This document shows, in pieces, positions 1-11,095 of a stretch of DNA of 47,020 nt; the first letter of the stretch is position 1; the number at the start of each line of letters is the position of its first letter. Both the position numbers and the translations under genes were made by a program. The notes under the pieces were generated by a model. That model saw nothing but the letters and a program-made list of their open reading frames with translations, was not told where the DNA came from and did not search any database. Origin of the DNA: Micractinium sp. NFX-FRZ (Eukaryota > Chlorophyta > Trebouxiophyceae > Chlorellales > Chlorellaceae); NCBI GenBank assembly GCA_029339195.1, contig JAPTJF010000472.1:1-47020 (forward strand), given 5' to 3'.

Positions 1-72
<72 letters not shown>
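1..72. repeat. Homopolymer G run at window edge
   Basis: Positions 1-72 are G without interruption. This could be a real poly(G)/poly(C) tract in an intron of the neighbouring minus-strand gene, or an assembly end. Shorter C or G runs occur elsewhere in the window in non-coding DNA (about 30967-30992 and 23519-23532), so such tracts do occur here, but 72 pure G at a sequence end is suspicious. Confidence 0.9.
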
Positions 73-471
73 CGGTCAGGTGCAGGAGGAGGGAAAGGCA
101 GGGAGGGAGAGGACGGGGCCGGTGGGTGGAGGAGTCGGGAAGGCAAGGGGTGGAAGGTGGGGCGGGCGGGTGCAGGAGTCGCGAAGAAAGGGGAGGACAG
201 GGGGCGCGGTGCGGTGCGCAAGGCGGTGAGACGGGGTGATCTCGTGGCTACCTTGTGCCCCAGGTGGGGGATGCACAGGTTGGCGCACAAGACAGGGTAA
301 AGCCAACAAAGGGAGCAGGCGCGGTAGGAAGGCGGCGGGGGCAGGCGCGGGCAGCAAACAGGCAGCCGCAGTTGGGGCGGGCTTGCATGCACTCACACAT
401 ACACCGGGATGCGCACCCCTCCAACCCGTCCCTACCATCACTTAACACCCAGGCAAGACCCCACCCCTCAC
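73..471 (-). other. Intronic sequence of saposin gene, no exon recognised
   Basis: After the donor that follows the last recognised saposin exon, this C-rich and pyrimidine-rich stretch (minus strand) shows no exon that would continue the third saposin domain. The next exon probably lies beyond the window edge. Confidence 0.5.
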
Positions 472-3299
472 CTGCAGGATGGCAGCTGCCTCCATCACAA
501 TCGTCTTGCAGTTCTGGCACATGTCGTTGGACTCAGCGCCGCTCATCTGGACAGCGGTGCCCTGGGCAAGCGCCACAGCCGCGGGGCCACCGGTGGCCAG
601 CTGGCGCGCGGCGGACCGCAGCGCGCTCAGCGCCGCCTGCGCCCCGCTATTCTCGCCCTCCAGGTTCTGCTTTCCAGAGCAGAACTCCACCACCTGGCAC
701 ACAGGGGAGGGAGTAGAGGAGTTGCACTGGTCAGCAGGCGCGAGTGGGGACGCCAGCAGGGAATTTAAAGCGTTCGGACTATCAGGGAAACGCTGCTGCA
801 CGGCACGCTCCCTGGAGGGTGGAGTGGCAGAGGGCAGCGTGGCACGCAGCAGGTGGCAGGAGATAGGGAAGCAGGAAGTGTTGAAGCAGGTGCAGGTGCA
901 GAAGCAGGGGAGGGCGGGCAGGCAATGTGGTCCTGCATGCCTCACCTGGCACACCCCCTCGGGGTCCACATCATGCAGCAGGTTGTCCAGGGCGCGGAAC
1001 AGGTCGGTCACGTCCTGCAGGCAGCGGGCCTGCAAACAGGAAGAACGAGCACAGGGCAGGTGGGTGGCGTGCAGCGGGCGTGCAGGGGTTCGAACAGATT
1101 CAGCCACATACTGCAGCCAGCGGGCCTGCAAGAGGTGGCTATGGCACGAGAGGGAGAGCAAGGGAAGCAGGGTGGGAGCAGGGGCCGGTGCATCAGCCGG
1201 GTAGACGGCGCGCAGCGTAGCAGGGGGCGGAGGTGCAAGGCAAGTGGCCAGGCTGCACCCCCACACCCTGACGCCTCGCTCCATGCACCTTGGACGCCTG
1301 CACGGCGCCCCCCTCTGTGTCCTGCCCCATTGCTTCCTTTCCTCACTTTGTACTCAACTTTAAAGCACCTATGCACCCCCCGCCCACCTTGGCCACCTTG
1401 TTCAGGTTGCCGCAGGCGGCCCACCTAATGCCCTGCACTACTGCTTCTTTGCCTCGGTTACTTTCCCTAGCAAATACATCAAGCCACCCACCTTGGCCAC
1501 CTCCTCCAGGTTGCCGCAGGCGGCCCGCATGTCGGCCTCAATCTCCGCCCGCTTCTGGGGGTCCTGCGGCAGAGGGGCAGGGCGGGGGAGCGGGAGGTCC
1601 CAGGGACGGTGAGCCAAAGGGTGGTGGTGCAGGGCTAAGGCGGATGCGCAAGTTGCTAACTCTGTTGCTTGGGGGCGCTGACTGACAACAGCCCCGCCCA
1701 CGCTGCACGTGCACCCCCTGAAGGCTTGCAAGCCATGGCAGGATACAGCTTCCAGGGAGCACCCCGCTCACACCTGCCGGGTGCCTGGCCTGCTCGCCAC
1801 GAAGCGGGACCACGCCCCACGCTGCCACCTGCCCAGACAGAATGTACACAACCAAACCGTACTGGAAAAAAGGCAATGTACTCACTGAACGCGCCCCACC
1901 CCACCCCGACCCCCCTACACACCTGCAGGCGCTGCACGAAGGCGATGACCACCATCTTGCAGACGGGGCAGTCAAAGGGGGAGTTGGCCGAGGCCTGCGC
2001 GGGTGGGGACAGGGGAGGGGAGACGGGCAGACAGGTGGTCAGCGACGTGGCGGCTGGGGGCCGGCCAGGCGGGGGGAGGGGCCGGGGCCGGGAACGGGGT
2101 GGGGCTTTGGGACTCAACTGGATGCAGTTTCTGTGTCTGCGCAAGCTGCAGGCTGAGGCTAGCTAGCACCCGGCAGCAGCTTTCCCCAGCAGGCCCCCCA
2201 CAATACACATCTCATTTGCCCGCACCTGCGCCACCCGCAGGCTCAGGCGCTGGGTGAGGGAGGCGCCGGGGCACACGCCCATCACGCCGCACACGTCGGC
2301 AGGGGTGAGGGCGGAGGCGATCTCGATCGCAGCGGCAGCCACCAGCATTGGAATCTCCTGCCGGAAGGTGGAGGGTGTAGGACGGGGGACAACGAGCGGT
2401 GTAGGTATGCCAGGTGAGCATAGCCAGGGGCCCGGGAAAGGAAGATGGGCCGTGCGGCAAACTCCCGTGAGGGCGGCAACCACAGGCCGCCGCCACCGCC
2501 GCCGCCGTCGGCCCTCCCTTGCCCCTCTCCCACCCAGCTCCCAGCCGCACCTGCTTGCACATCTCGCCAAAGTTGGCGGGCAGGGCGGCGCAGACGGTGG
2601 CCTCGACGTACTCGCTCACGGCTGCCTGGGTCTGGGGGTCGGACACAAACTGGTCCAGCGACTTGACCACATCCTGCGGGGAGGGAACCAAGGAAGGAAC
2701 ATAAGGCCCGCTCGGGGGATAGCGAGCGCCCGGGGTCTGGGGTCCAAACAACTGGTTCAGAGGCTTGAGCATATCCTGCTGATCGGGGTGAAGGGCAGGG
2801 CCGCCCTCCCCGCCCGCCTGCTTGCCCGCCCAGCGTTGATCGCTGCTGCTCTGGCTGAGTTCCGTGCTGCTGCGCTGCCTGGCCTTGTCCGCCTTGCCAG
2901 TACTCTGCCTGCGCTGACCTGCTTGCCGCCTCCCTGCCCTGCCCTTACCAGCCGCAGACAGTGCCAGCCCCTCCACCCCTGCCCACCTGGCAGTAGTCGC
3001 AGGGAGTGTGCTGCAGCTGCTCGCCGTCAGGGCGCAGGGTGTGGAACTGCCCCTTGTTCACAGACGTGATCACAGGGGCTGCAACAGGACAAGGGACGAA
3101 GAGGCAAGGAGCGCGCAGGCGAGCAGGTCAGCAGCGACAGCAAGCGCCGGCGGTGGCGGCAGCAGGCGGTGGAGCCCTACCGCCAGTTGCTAGCACGCCT
3201 CAGGGGGATCCGCGCTCCCCCAGACGCTTGACCAACCCCTTCCGCGCTCTTGCCTGCGGACGCCAGCGCCAGCAGGCCGCAGAGCAGGAAGAGCCGCAT
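472..3299 (-). CDS. Multi-saposin-domain (SapB) secreted/vacuolar precursor, 3' partial
   Basis: Predicted exons in gene order: 3299-3254, 3078-2987, 2673-2551, 2357-2226, 1994-1923, 1563-1492, 1029-946 and 693-472, giving 281 residues before the gene leaves the window. The N-terminus is a signal peptide (MRLFLLCGLLALASA). Saposin domain 1 spans about residues 42-116, with the CDYC start and a GVMGVC end. Domain 2 spans about 140-212, with CPVC, a central AACG, and EFC. Domain 3 opens at 266 with CQNC and is cut. The spacing of paired cysteines and amphipathic helices is typical of saposin-B folds. Such proteins bind membrane lipids and present them to lipid hydrolases in lysosomes or vacuoles. 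Intron 1 appears to start with GC (GCAAGA). Introns 2 and 6 hold decayed copies of neighbouring exon ends. The gene is divergent from a phospholipase B-like gene. Confidence 0.85.
1091..1135 (-). repeat. Exon-7 5'-end echo in saposin gene intron 6
   Basis: Read on the minus strand this gives CAG then ARWLQYVAESVRTP, matching the true exon 7 start ARCLQDVTDLFRAL at 1029. The acceptor CAG is copied too. It degenerates into non-coding sequence after about 15 codons. Confidence 0.75.
1384..1430 (-). repeat. Exon-6 3'-end echo in saposin gene intron 6
   Basis: The minus strand encodes AACGNLNKVAK followed by GTGGGC, against AACGNLEEVAK and GTGGGT at the true exon 6 end (1492). The donor site is copied with the exon end. 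Confidence 0.8.
2728..2778 (-). repeat. Exon-3 5'-end echo in saposin gene intron 2
   Basis: The minus strand reads CAG then DMLKPLNQLF..PQTP, a diverged copy of the true exon 3 start DVVKSLDQFVSDPQTQ at 2673. Confidence 0.8.
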
Positions 3300-3613
3300 C
3301 TCGACGGTCGCTGAGGGTTGCGCCTGCAGCGGGGATCGCTTTCAGGCTTAGGATAGCGATGCTACAGCGCATGGGCGCCCGGCAGCAGCGCACAACCCTC
3401 CGCCCGCGCCTCCGCCACACGCCCCGCACCTGGTTGGGAGCCGCTCCGCCTTCTCTGCAGCCCTTCTGTATGCAAGAAAGGACCGCACGTCGCACCACAC
3501 TCCCGAAACGCAAGGCTCGGCGTCTGATGGTCCCATTCAAGGTTTCCTCGTTGCATCTACGCTGCAGCTGCCTGCCGCAATCCAATTTTTCGCCATTGCA
3601 TTCAACCGTAGGC
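3300..3613. promoter_or_regulatory. Shared divergent promoter region (saposin / phospholipase B-like)
   Basis: These 314 bp separate the start codons of two head-to-head genes. They must contain both 5' UTRs and both promoters. I see no TATA-like element I would defend. An open frame crosses the region on the plus strand, in frame with the phospholipase start, so an upstream start cannot be fully excluded. The signal peptide begins at 3614. Confidence 0.6.
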
Positions 3614-6600
3614 ATGGCATGGCCACTCACGGCGTGGGTGGCTATCGCCCTTCTGCTGCTTGTGTCGGGACCACTTGCCGAAGCCCTGCGGCAACATGGC
3701 GGGGCTGACGGCGGGTCGGACAGCTTAGGGCAGCACACTGTGTCGAGCAGGAGGCCACCCCTCCGCCGGGGCTGCGTGGTGCTGGAAGAGGGCGGGCCGC
3801 CGCGGTTCGTTGCCAGCGGCGCCACCGGCGCGCCATGTGATGGTGAGCAAAGGGGCTGGCTTGTACCCCTGCTCCATCTTGCGCTCCCTGAGCAGAGTGC
3901 AACAGTGACATCGGCCATTGCTCTGCTCTATCATGGGCTTGTTCCAAACCCAGTGCCTGCGCTTGCCTGATATGGGCGAGCAGTTGGCACAGCACCCTGG
4001 GTGGCGCCGGCGGGAGAGCAGAATGAGGAGGGCCAGTGGGTGCTCGCCATCCACGGCTCGGCCCAGCTTCAATTGTCTCCCCCACTGGTTTGTTTGCTTC
4101 TTCTGTGCGTCAACACGTTGAAGCAGCCCTCCAGGCCTACCCCTATCGTCCACCCTCCCCTTGTGCGTCAACCGCCCCGCCTGCCGCCTGCCGCCCGCTG
4201 CAGGCGCGGCCGCCGAGGGCGCCTTCCTGCCGGGCCGGCACACCACGGGCGGCTGGGGCCAGCTGACCATCACCACCTCTCCTGCATTCAGCGATGAGCA
4301 GCAGGCACTTGCCTTGGGATATTTGGAGGGGTGGCTCACAGGTGAGAAATTGGGGTGGGGTGGGGTGTGGGCGAGTGGGTGGGTGCAATTGGGGTGTGGG
4401 CAAGTAGGTGGGCGAGTGGGTGGATGTTGCCAGGTGGGCTGTGCTGGGTGGAGCTTGAAGGTGGAGGTGCATGCTGAACCAGGGGTCTGACTGAGCCTGG
4501 GAACCAGTTGCCGCAGCCAGCACCCACCCCGCCGCTGCCGCCTGCTGTGTTTGCGTGCCCAGCACCCAACAACGCTGTGCACCCGCCTGTGCAACCCCGC
4601 CGCGCCGCCCACGCTGGTGCAGCTGCCGAGATCCACGCGCACCACCACAATGTGGGATCTTACTTCAACCTCACCTCAGCCAAGCCGCTGGATTGGTGAG
4701 CGGCTGGGGCGGCTGGGGCGGGAGGTTGGCAGTCGGAGCACAGCTGGACCCCCCTGCCATGTGGAGGGCGCGAGCAGCAGCCGAGGCCAGGACTGCGCAG
4801 CCTGGGCGGAAGCTGCCCTGGCGGCCTGCATGAGTGACATGTGGGGCAGCAGGGCAGCTCAAAGTGGCAGGTGGCCCCTTCATGCCCGTGCTGGTTTGCA
4901 CCCACACAGCCTGGCTGCTAACTCTCAAGCACTGCGTGCGGTGCTGCTCGTGTCCCCTGCTTCCTGTATACGTGTGCAGGCTGCAGGCCCACCTCAACCG
5001 ATTGCCATATTAAAGGTAACCCAGGTGATAACCAGGTTATATAACCAGGAATGTTGCCGATTGTTGATCAAACGCAGGCTGGAGGCCCAGGACGACTGGA
5101 CGCGGCAGCAGGCTGCCAGCAACGGCAGCAGCGCTTTCTGGGCGGCCATGGGCCTGCTGCATGCCCAGGTGTGTGACCTGGCTAAGGCTGTCTGGCAGAT
5201 GCTGGCAGAGGCCGTGACTGTGTGGCTGAGGCTGCCAGAACTTCTCGCTGTGTGGCTGTGTGGCTGCGCATGATGGGATGGGGCGGATCTGGCGTGAGCT
5301 GTGGTGCCAGGGTGGGAGGGTGTTGCAAGGTGTGCCACGGTGTGCGTGGTGATGCCACACGTTCCGCCGTGCAGGCGGCACTCCCTCTCTGTCAACAGGC
5401 TTTTAGCCGGCACAAGCCTCCTGCACACCCTCATCCTCCTCTCATTGTCCCCTAACCTCTGTCTGTCCGCAGATGGACGGCATGCGGGCGGGGTACAATG
5501 CCCGGGTGGCGCACGAGCGCCAGCTGGCGGCGCAGGCTGGCGGCGGCGGCGAGCTGGCGCACCTGCCAAGCTTGGGGCGCCGCGCCTTTCTGTTCATGAG
5601 TGCAGTGGGGGATGCGGATACGGTTGTGGAGGCGCTGAGTGCTGAGGGCGGCGGGGCGGCAGGTGAGGGACAGCAGGGAATGTGAGCTGTGGAGGGGTTT
5701 GCGCCCTGGGTGCAGTAGTGAAGGCGCTGCGTGCGGCAGGGCGGGAGGTGAGGGCGGGCACTGGGATGGAGGGAAGGGACGCCCCAGCATCAAGCAGGCG
5801 TGTCAGGCAGAGCCGCCGGCGGGGCGGCACGTAAGGGGTGGGGAGTGGGAGGCAGGGGGCAGGTTGGGCGCTAGTGGCAGCACGTCGGCCAGACGCGGCC
5901 GGCCCAGTTCCCTTGTTCAATTTCTGCCGTTCAACATCTGCCTCCCCCGGCCCCAGTGCGCAGCCGCTGCACGCCGCTGGGAATCGCTGTCCCCCCACCA
6001 GCTCATGACACGGCTTCACACTGCGGGGCGTTGCAGCGCCGTGGTGCGGGTCACGCCGGACCTCTCCGACCTGCTGCTGGGCCACTCTGCCTGGTGGGCG
6101 GGAGGTGGAGGGCAGGGCAGGCTGGGTTGGGGGGGCCTACACCCGTCCGTGGGGCGCGCCATGTCATGGGGCTAGGCCCACTGCTGGGCCGTGCTGCCTG
6201 GTGAGGTGGACGGCACGGTACGGCGTGAATGCACCCGGTGTCTTGGTGCGGGTAACACTTTACCTGTGCAGAAGTGCTGCTGAGGCACGGGGAAGTGGGT
6301 GCTCCTTTCATGCAGGAGGCCCGGTTCTGCGGCAGGGTGGGGTCAGTGGCCGGGGTCTGTAGGGATGGGTGGCGTGTGAGGGAGCATCCACATGCCACTG
6401 ATGGTCAAGCTTATCAAGAAGATGCATGCTGTTTGACACACACTTCCGCTGCAGGTTCACTTTTGGCGGGATGGTGCGCATCTACAAGCACTACTCGTTT
6501 GCCCTGCACCACCCCGCCCTGCGCCTGCGCCGCACGTCCTTCTCCTCATACCCAGGCAAGCCCCGGTGTTGTGCCAAGGTGTGCTGCAACATCTGTGTGC

Positions 6601-9600
6601 TGTGTGCGCTGGCTGCATCAGCCCCGCCCTGCACCTGCACTGCATGTTCTTCTGCCCCTACCCAGGCAAGCCTCCATGGTCTAGCACGCTGCGCCGTCCT
6701 GCACTGTGCTGTGCTATGGCCTGCTTGGGTATCCTCTGCACTCTATTGAGGTGAGTGCGGACGCTGCCTCGTGCTGCTCCATGCTGTGCTGTGCTGTGCT
6801 GTGCCCCTCTCTGCTTCCCCCCACCTTCCTGCGCCCCTCTGTTCCGCCCCCCCAAACATCCACCTCCTTCCCACTACCCACCCAACCTAATCTTCCGTTA
6901 CCGCTCTCCACCAACAGGCGAGCTGTCATCGGACGACGACTTCTACCTGCTCTCCACCGGCCTGACCGTGCTGCAGACCACCAATTCGGTGCTCAACAAG
7001 ACGCTGCTCACGCTGATCAAGCCAGAGGTGGGCGCACCCATGCACGCCTGGCCCGCTGGTAGTGTGCCCTTGCCGGGATTGTGCACGGATGGGGTCTCTA
7101 TCGCACTCTGTCTGCGGAAATCAGACTGTAAGCCCCCAAAAGCAAGCAGCAAGTGGGCAGCAAGGCCTTTGGGCTCTGCGCCCAGACAGCTCCCGTGATT
7201 CACGCCCAGGGGCATGTGCATGCTTTCTTTTCCTGCCCATGCATAGCTGGCTGGTGGCGTGCTCTGGCTGCTGATGTGCGCTGTGAGCTGCGTGCCCGAG
7301 ACTGGTGGGTGGTTGCCTGCCAGACCTGCTTTCTGCTGCCAACCATCCATCGGCCAGGCAGCGCAGGTATGCCCCATCATCCCGCCGAACACTTTTCCTC
7401 TCACTGTGTCACGAGTGCAGAGCGTGCTGAGCTGGCAGCGCGCCCGCGTGGCCAGCTTCCTGGCGGGCGACGGCAAGGCGTGGACGGACGTCATGGCGCA
7501 GCACAACAGCGGCACGGGGAACAACCAGTGGATGGTGAGCCGCCGCCTGCTGCCTGCGCCATTGTTCCCTGCCTGCCTGCCCGCCTGCCTGACCTCTAGT
7601 GCCTGCCTCAGAGTGCCTGCCCAGGCCTGCATCTGCCAGCCAGCTAGTCTGCCTGCACGCCCCCCGCCTCGGCGTCTGTCACCGCTACCCCACCTCCGGT
7701 GCCCCTGTGCTCTGCACCCCCAATCCCGCCCCCTGCTCCCCACACTGGTCCGTGCCTCCCATGCCCGCTGCCCCAAGGTGGCAGGCCTCTTGCCGCTTGG
7801 CTCCGGACCTGATGTGCCCTTCCTTGCTGCAACCCATGACCTCTTGTTGTGTCTCCCGCTGCCCTCCCGCCGCCCACAGGTGGTCGACCTGAACCTGTTC
7901 CAGCCGGGACACGAGCTGCAGAGGGGGCTGCTGTGGGTGGTTGAGCAGATGCCAGGTGGGGGCGGGAGGTTAGCAGCCACACCTGAGGGGGTGCAGGGCA
8001 CTGCACACGGCGCCGCCTAAGGGCATTGTGCAAGCGAACCGCACAACTTGCCAGCACGGCAGCTGCCGGACAGAGGGAGGGAGGGAGGGCATGCCGGCTC
8101 ATGGCCTGCTGCCTTTCTCACCTCATTTGTCAACCCGACCAGGAGCTTGCACTCCGCCCTCACACATCTCCTGCCTCCCGCCCTTCCAGGCAAGGTGGTC
8201 GCCTCTGACCAGACGGGCACCCTGGAGCGCGGCTACTGGTGAGACCTGCGCCGCGCTCCTGGAGGGCCTATGCCTGTTCTGCTCTGCCGCGCAACGCCAC
8301 AATGCCTGCACTTGCGCCGCCTGCGCATGTATCTGTTTGTTCACCAGCCTGTTCCATAGTCCCTGACTGCACCGACATCAGTGCACCAATATGTAGTTGC
8401 CTTACACACACTACCCCGCTGCTCGTTCCCCGTCCTGCAGGCCCAGCTACAATGTGAGCTGTGCAGGGGCGGGGGACCCGTGCGCGCACTGGATGGCAGC
8501 TGCGGAGCAGCAGTTGCATTTCCTGCGTGCCAGCGTGTCACAGAGCAGCAGCAGGCGGCTGCAACTCCCGCATGGTCTGCCTCTCTGCCCCTTTTTGAAC
8601 CAACAACCACAAATATTGCGTGACCATCCCCGTGTTTGCTGTTGCAGATCCCTTTCCACCCGGAGATCTACCGAGACAGCGGGTACCCCGCCTTCCTAGC
8701 GCAGCAGGCCCAGCGTGGCACAGACTACGCCGCCGCCGCAGGTGGGGGGATGTGTGCGTGTTCTTGAGCTCGTGCGGGGCAGGGTTTCAAAGGGCGTGCT
8801 GCCGCCTGCCCTGCTTGGCAGCGCAGAGGAGCAGGCACGCTTCTTTCTTTGATGCCTTTGAAGCTGGACATATGTCAGTCGCGTGTCCCTCTGCTACGCC
8901 AGACCTTGCCTGCCTGCGCTCCTTGCCGTGGCCCTCCTCCTGTTGCACACCCCTCCCGCTCCTCCCACTGCTGCACACCCCCACATGCCACCCCACTTCA
9001 CTTTACCCGCACCAACCACAGCGTGCATGCCGGTCGACTCCTGCCAGCTGGCAATGCGGGAGCAAACACTATCTTTCGGCGGAACGCCCCTCCCTTCCTC
9101 TCCATCGCCTTTTCCTCCTGCTCCTGCCTGCTCACCCGCAGTGGCGGGCGCCTCGTACCAGCTGGCACCCCGGGCCCAGATTTTCCGGAGGGATGCCCCC
9201 CAGGTGGGCGATCTCGAAGAGCTCAAGGACCTGCTGAGGAGCAACAAGTGGCCGACCGAGCCGGTGAGGTACTTTGAGCCCTTGTGCTGGTGTGGGCTGT
9301 GGTGCAGCTGTTGTGGTGGTTTCATGCTGTTGGGGCTTGTAGCGCTTGTCGGCCTCGTGACGTCGCCCCTCCCAGGCTTCCCCTTTTTGTCCGCCGACAG
9401 TTTTCTAGCGGCTCTCTGCTGGTCACCGCGCCGCTCCCTCGCTGCCCTCCTCCATTACCTGTACCCTCCCCTTCTGAGCTCTCACCCCTGCCCCGCCCTA
9501 CCCTACCGCTGTCCTCGACTACTCTGGCGGCTCCCCGCTGGGTGCTGTGCTCCCTGCCCTCCTACATCGCTTGCACCCTCCCCTGCCGAGCTCTCACCGC

Positions 9601-10293
9601 TGCGAGCACATTCCCTGCCCTGCCCCACCCTCCTTTCTCAGTACTCTGGCGGCTCCCCGCTGGGTGCGCTGTGCGGGCGTGGTGACCTGGACCCCCTCTC
9701 CCCCTCCGCCTACGGTTGCTACGACACGAAGGCCACCACGTGGGCCCTGGCAAGGCGCCTGGAGGCAGACGCAGGTGCTGGAGGCCGGGGCAGGGGAGGT
9801 GGGGACAGGGAGGGGTGCATGCGGGAGGTGTTTGCATGATGAGTGTGTATGCTGCGAGGCGAAGGCCCTGGATGGCGGCTGGCATGGCTTCTGCAAGCGG
9901 GCACATGTGCAGGGCGCAGTTGGCGAGGGTGGGGAAAAGTAGGCAGGCTTGTTGATCAGAGGACGAGCGGCTGCCAGCTGGCGCAGCAGAGTCTCCTGCC
10001 GCTGCCATTTGCATCCTTGTCAGCTCATCGCCACAGCACCCTCCCCACCCGCATCACGCACGCCTCTCCCGCCTCGCCCCGCCCGCGTCTCCTCTGCAGT
10101 GGTGGGACCCGCGCACGGCAAGCACATGCCCCCCTTTGCCTGGAGCCGCAGCGGGCCGCTGGAGGCAAAGGTGCAGCACATCTTGCAGCCTGACGAGTTT
10201 GCTTTTGAGTTTGAGCGCATGTCGCCGGACGCCTCCCGCTGGGCCTGGCTGGCGGCCCCTGGAGAGGCAGGCGCTGCTGTCATTGAGCAGTGA
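3614..10293 (+). CDS. Phospholipase B-like (PLBD/LAMA family) lysosomal-type hydrolase
   Basis: Exons: 3614-3842, 4204-4341, 4623-4695, 5078-5168, 5473-5662, 5964-6093, 6455-6555, 6918-7027, 7421-7534, 7880-7955, 8190-8238, 8441-8453, 8648-8741, 9142-9263, 9642-9774, 10100-10293, all phase-consistent, 618 residues. An optional extra exon at 3993-4091 also fits the phase (651 residues). The signal peptide is at 1-24. Family landmarks in order are GYLEGWLTA, RAFLFMSAVGD, GRCSAVVRVTPDLSDL, VRIYKHYSF, SSYPG, DDDFYLLSTGL, NSGTGNNQWM, LWVVEQMPG, RGYWPSYN, RAQIFRR, CGRGDLDP and GCYDTK. In this family the precursor self-cleaves before the cysteine of the RCSA motif (Cys264 here), which becomes the N-terminal nucleophile. 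Expected role: hydrolysis of acyl or amide bonds of lipids in a vacuole/lysosome or outside the cell. The GC-AG intron after 6555 and the 13-nt exon at 8441 are unusual. Several introns carry exon echoes. Confidence 0.93.
4976..5005 (+). repeat. Exon echo upstream of the exon at 5078 (phospholipase B-like)
   Basis: The sequence GCAGGCTGCAGGCCCA recurs at the true acceptor as GCAGGCTGGAGGCCCA. Read in the exon frame it gives WLQAHLNRL and then a stop, against WLEAQDDWT in the true exon. Confidence 0.6.
6179..6204 (+). repeat. Exon-end echo with donor (copy of 6073-6096)
   Basis: It encodes LLGRAAW followed by GTGAGG, copying LLGHSAW and GTGGGC at the true exon end (6093). Confidence 0.65.
6614..6670 (+). 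repeat. Exon-end echo including a GC donor (copy of 6500-6560)
   Basis: About 55 bp match the last part of the exon ending at 6555, through TACCCAG and the GCAAGCC donor. The copied segment keeps even the rare GC splice site. Confidence 0.8.
9028..9088 (+). repeat. Echo of the exon start at 9142
   Basis: CCAGCTGGCA followed by a diverged match to the RAQIFRRDAP coding segment, lying about 115 bp before the true acceptor. Confidence 0.65.
9442..9668 (+). repeat. Tandem duplication spanning acceptor and exon start, about 111-122 bp period
   Basis: A block of pyrimidine-rich intron plus the start of the exon (encoding YSGGSPLG) occurs twice. The exon part is at 9520-9547 and again at the true exon start, 9642. 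Intron and exon parts are both copied. The copied exon segment is almost identical, so this duplication is recent. Confidence 0.85.
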
Positions 10294-11095
10294 TTGGGGC
10301 AGGGGCAGCGCTCGTAATGCCCACTTGAGTGTGCGGCTGCTTTCACACATTTCTTTCCGGGGCCATCGCTTCCCTGCCAGTTCCGTACTGCGAGTGTGGC
10401 ACTTCCCTCCTGGAAGCTGCATCAGTTAGCACACTATGACATGTACACCTTCGCACCATGCCTTCCATCTTGGCCAGTCTGTCCTGTACCCCCGCTAGCT
10501 AGCATTGTACCCTTCAAGCCCTGACTTGCTTGCACCCTGGTCCTGTTCTTTCGGCAGCTGAGCTGTCGCTGTTGCCTCTGTCTGCTAACCTTTCATTCTG
10601 CCCCCCCCGCGTGGGCCTGCCACAAACTTTTGAATTCGCAGGTTCCACTTCGAGCACAGTTTCTTTTATGCGTTTTCATTTTTGTTCATTCCCCTGGAGC
10701 CTTTGTTCCATTTGTGCTGCTTTTCATGCGCACTGCACAAGCGCGTATAAAGTGTCCCCTTGATCATCGACGCCCATGCAAAGTTGACCAAGGCATGCTC
10801 CCAATGATTGTAACCCTTGCAATGTGACAAACATGACAGAAAGCAGTTGCAGCGTGAGGCTGATTGCTTGAGTGAGAGTGATCAGCAGAAAGGCAATGGA
10901 AGCGTGCACGGTGTAAAGACTCAAAGCGTTTCGGGTGGGTTTTAAGTTATATCAAGGTGATAGGGGCAGGAGGGCACGCCAAGGGTGGTTTATGGCATTT
11001 TGGGGGTGACGTGGCGTGGAGTGACGTGATATGGGGTGACGTGGCGTGGGGCGACCCGGCGTGGGTCCAAGTGTGATGGGTCAAATCAGTAGGAG
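10294..11095. other. Convergent intergenic region / 3' UTRs
   Basis: It holds the 3' UTR of the phospholipase B-like gene up to the TGTAA at 10809-10813. After that comes AT-richer sequence and short GTGACGTGGCGTGG-type repeats (about 11005-11060), then the stop of the minus-strand SGNH gene. No gene is seen. Confidence 0.6.
10809..10813 (+). terminator. TGTAA poly(A) signal, phospholipase B-like gene
   Basis: TGTAA, the usual green-algal polyadenylation motif, lies about 515 bp after the stop codon. Confidence 0.6.

Noticed and set aside
6943..8001. 352-codon minus-strand open frame
   Set aside because: It is antisense to three well-supported phospholipase B-like exons.
11005..11060. GTGACGTGGCGTGG repeats as a CRISPR-like or regulatory array
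   Set aside because: The repeats are short, imperfect and without spacers, in a eukaryotic intergenic region. Simple sequence expansion is enough.
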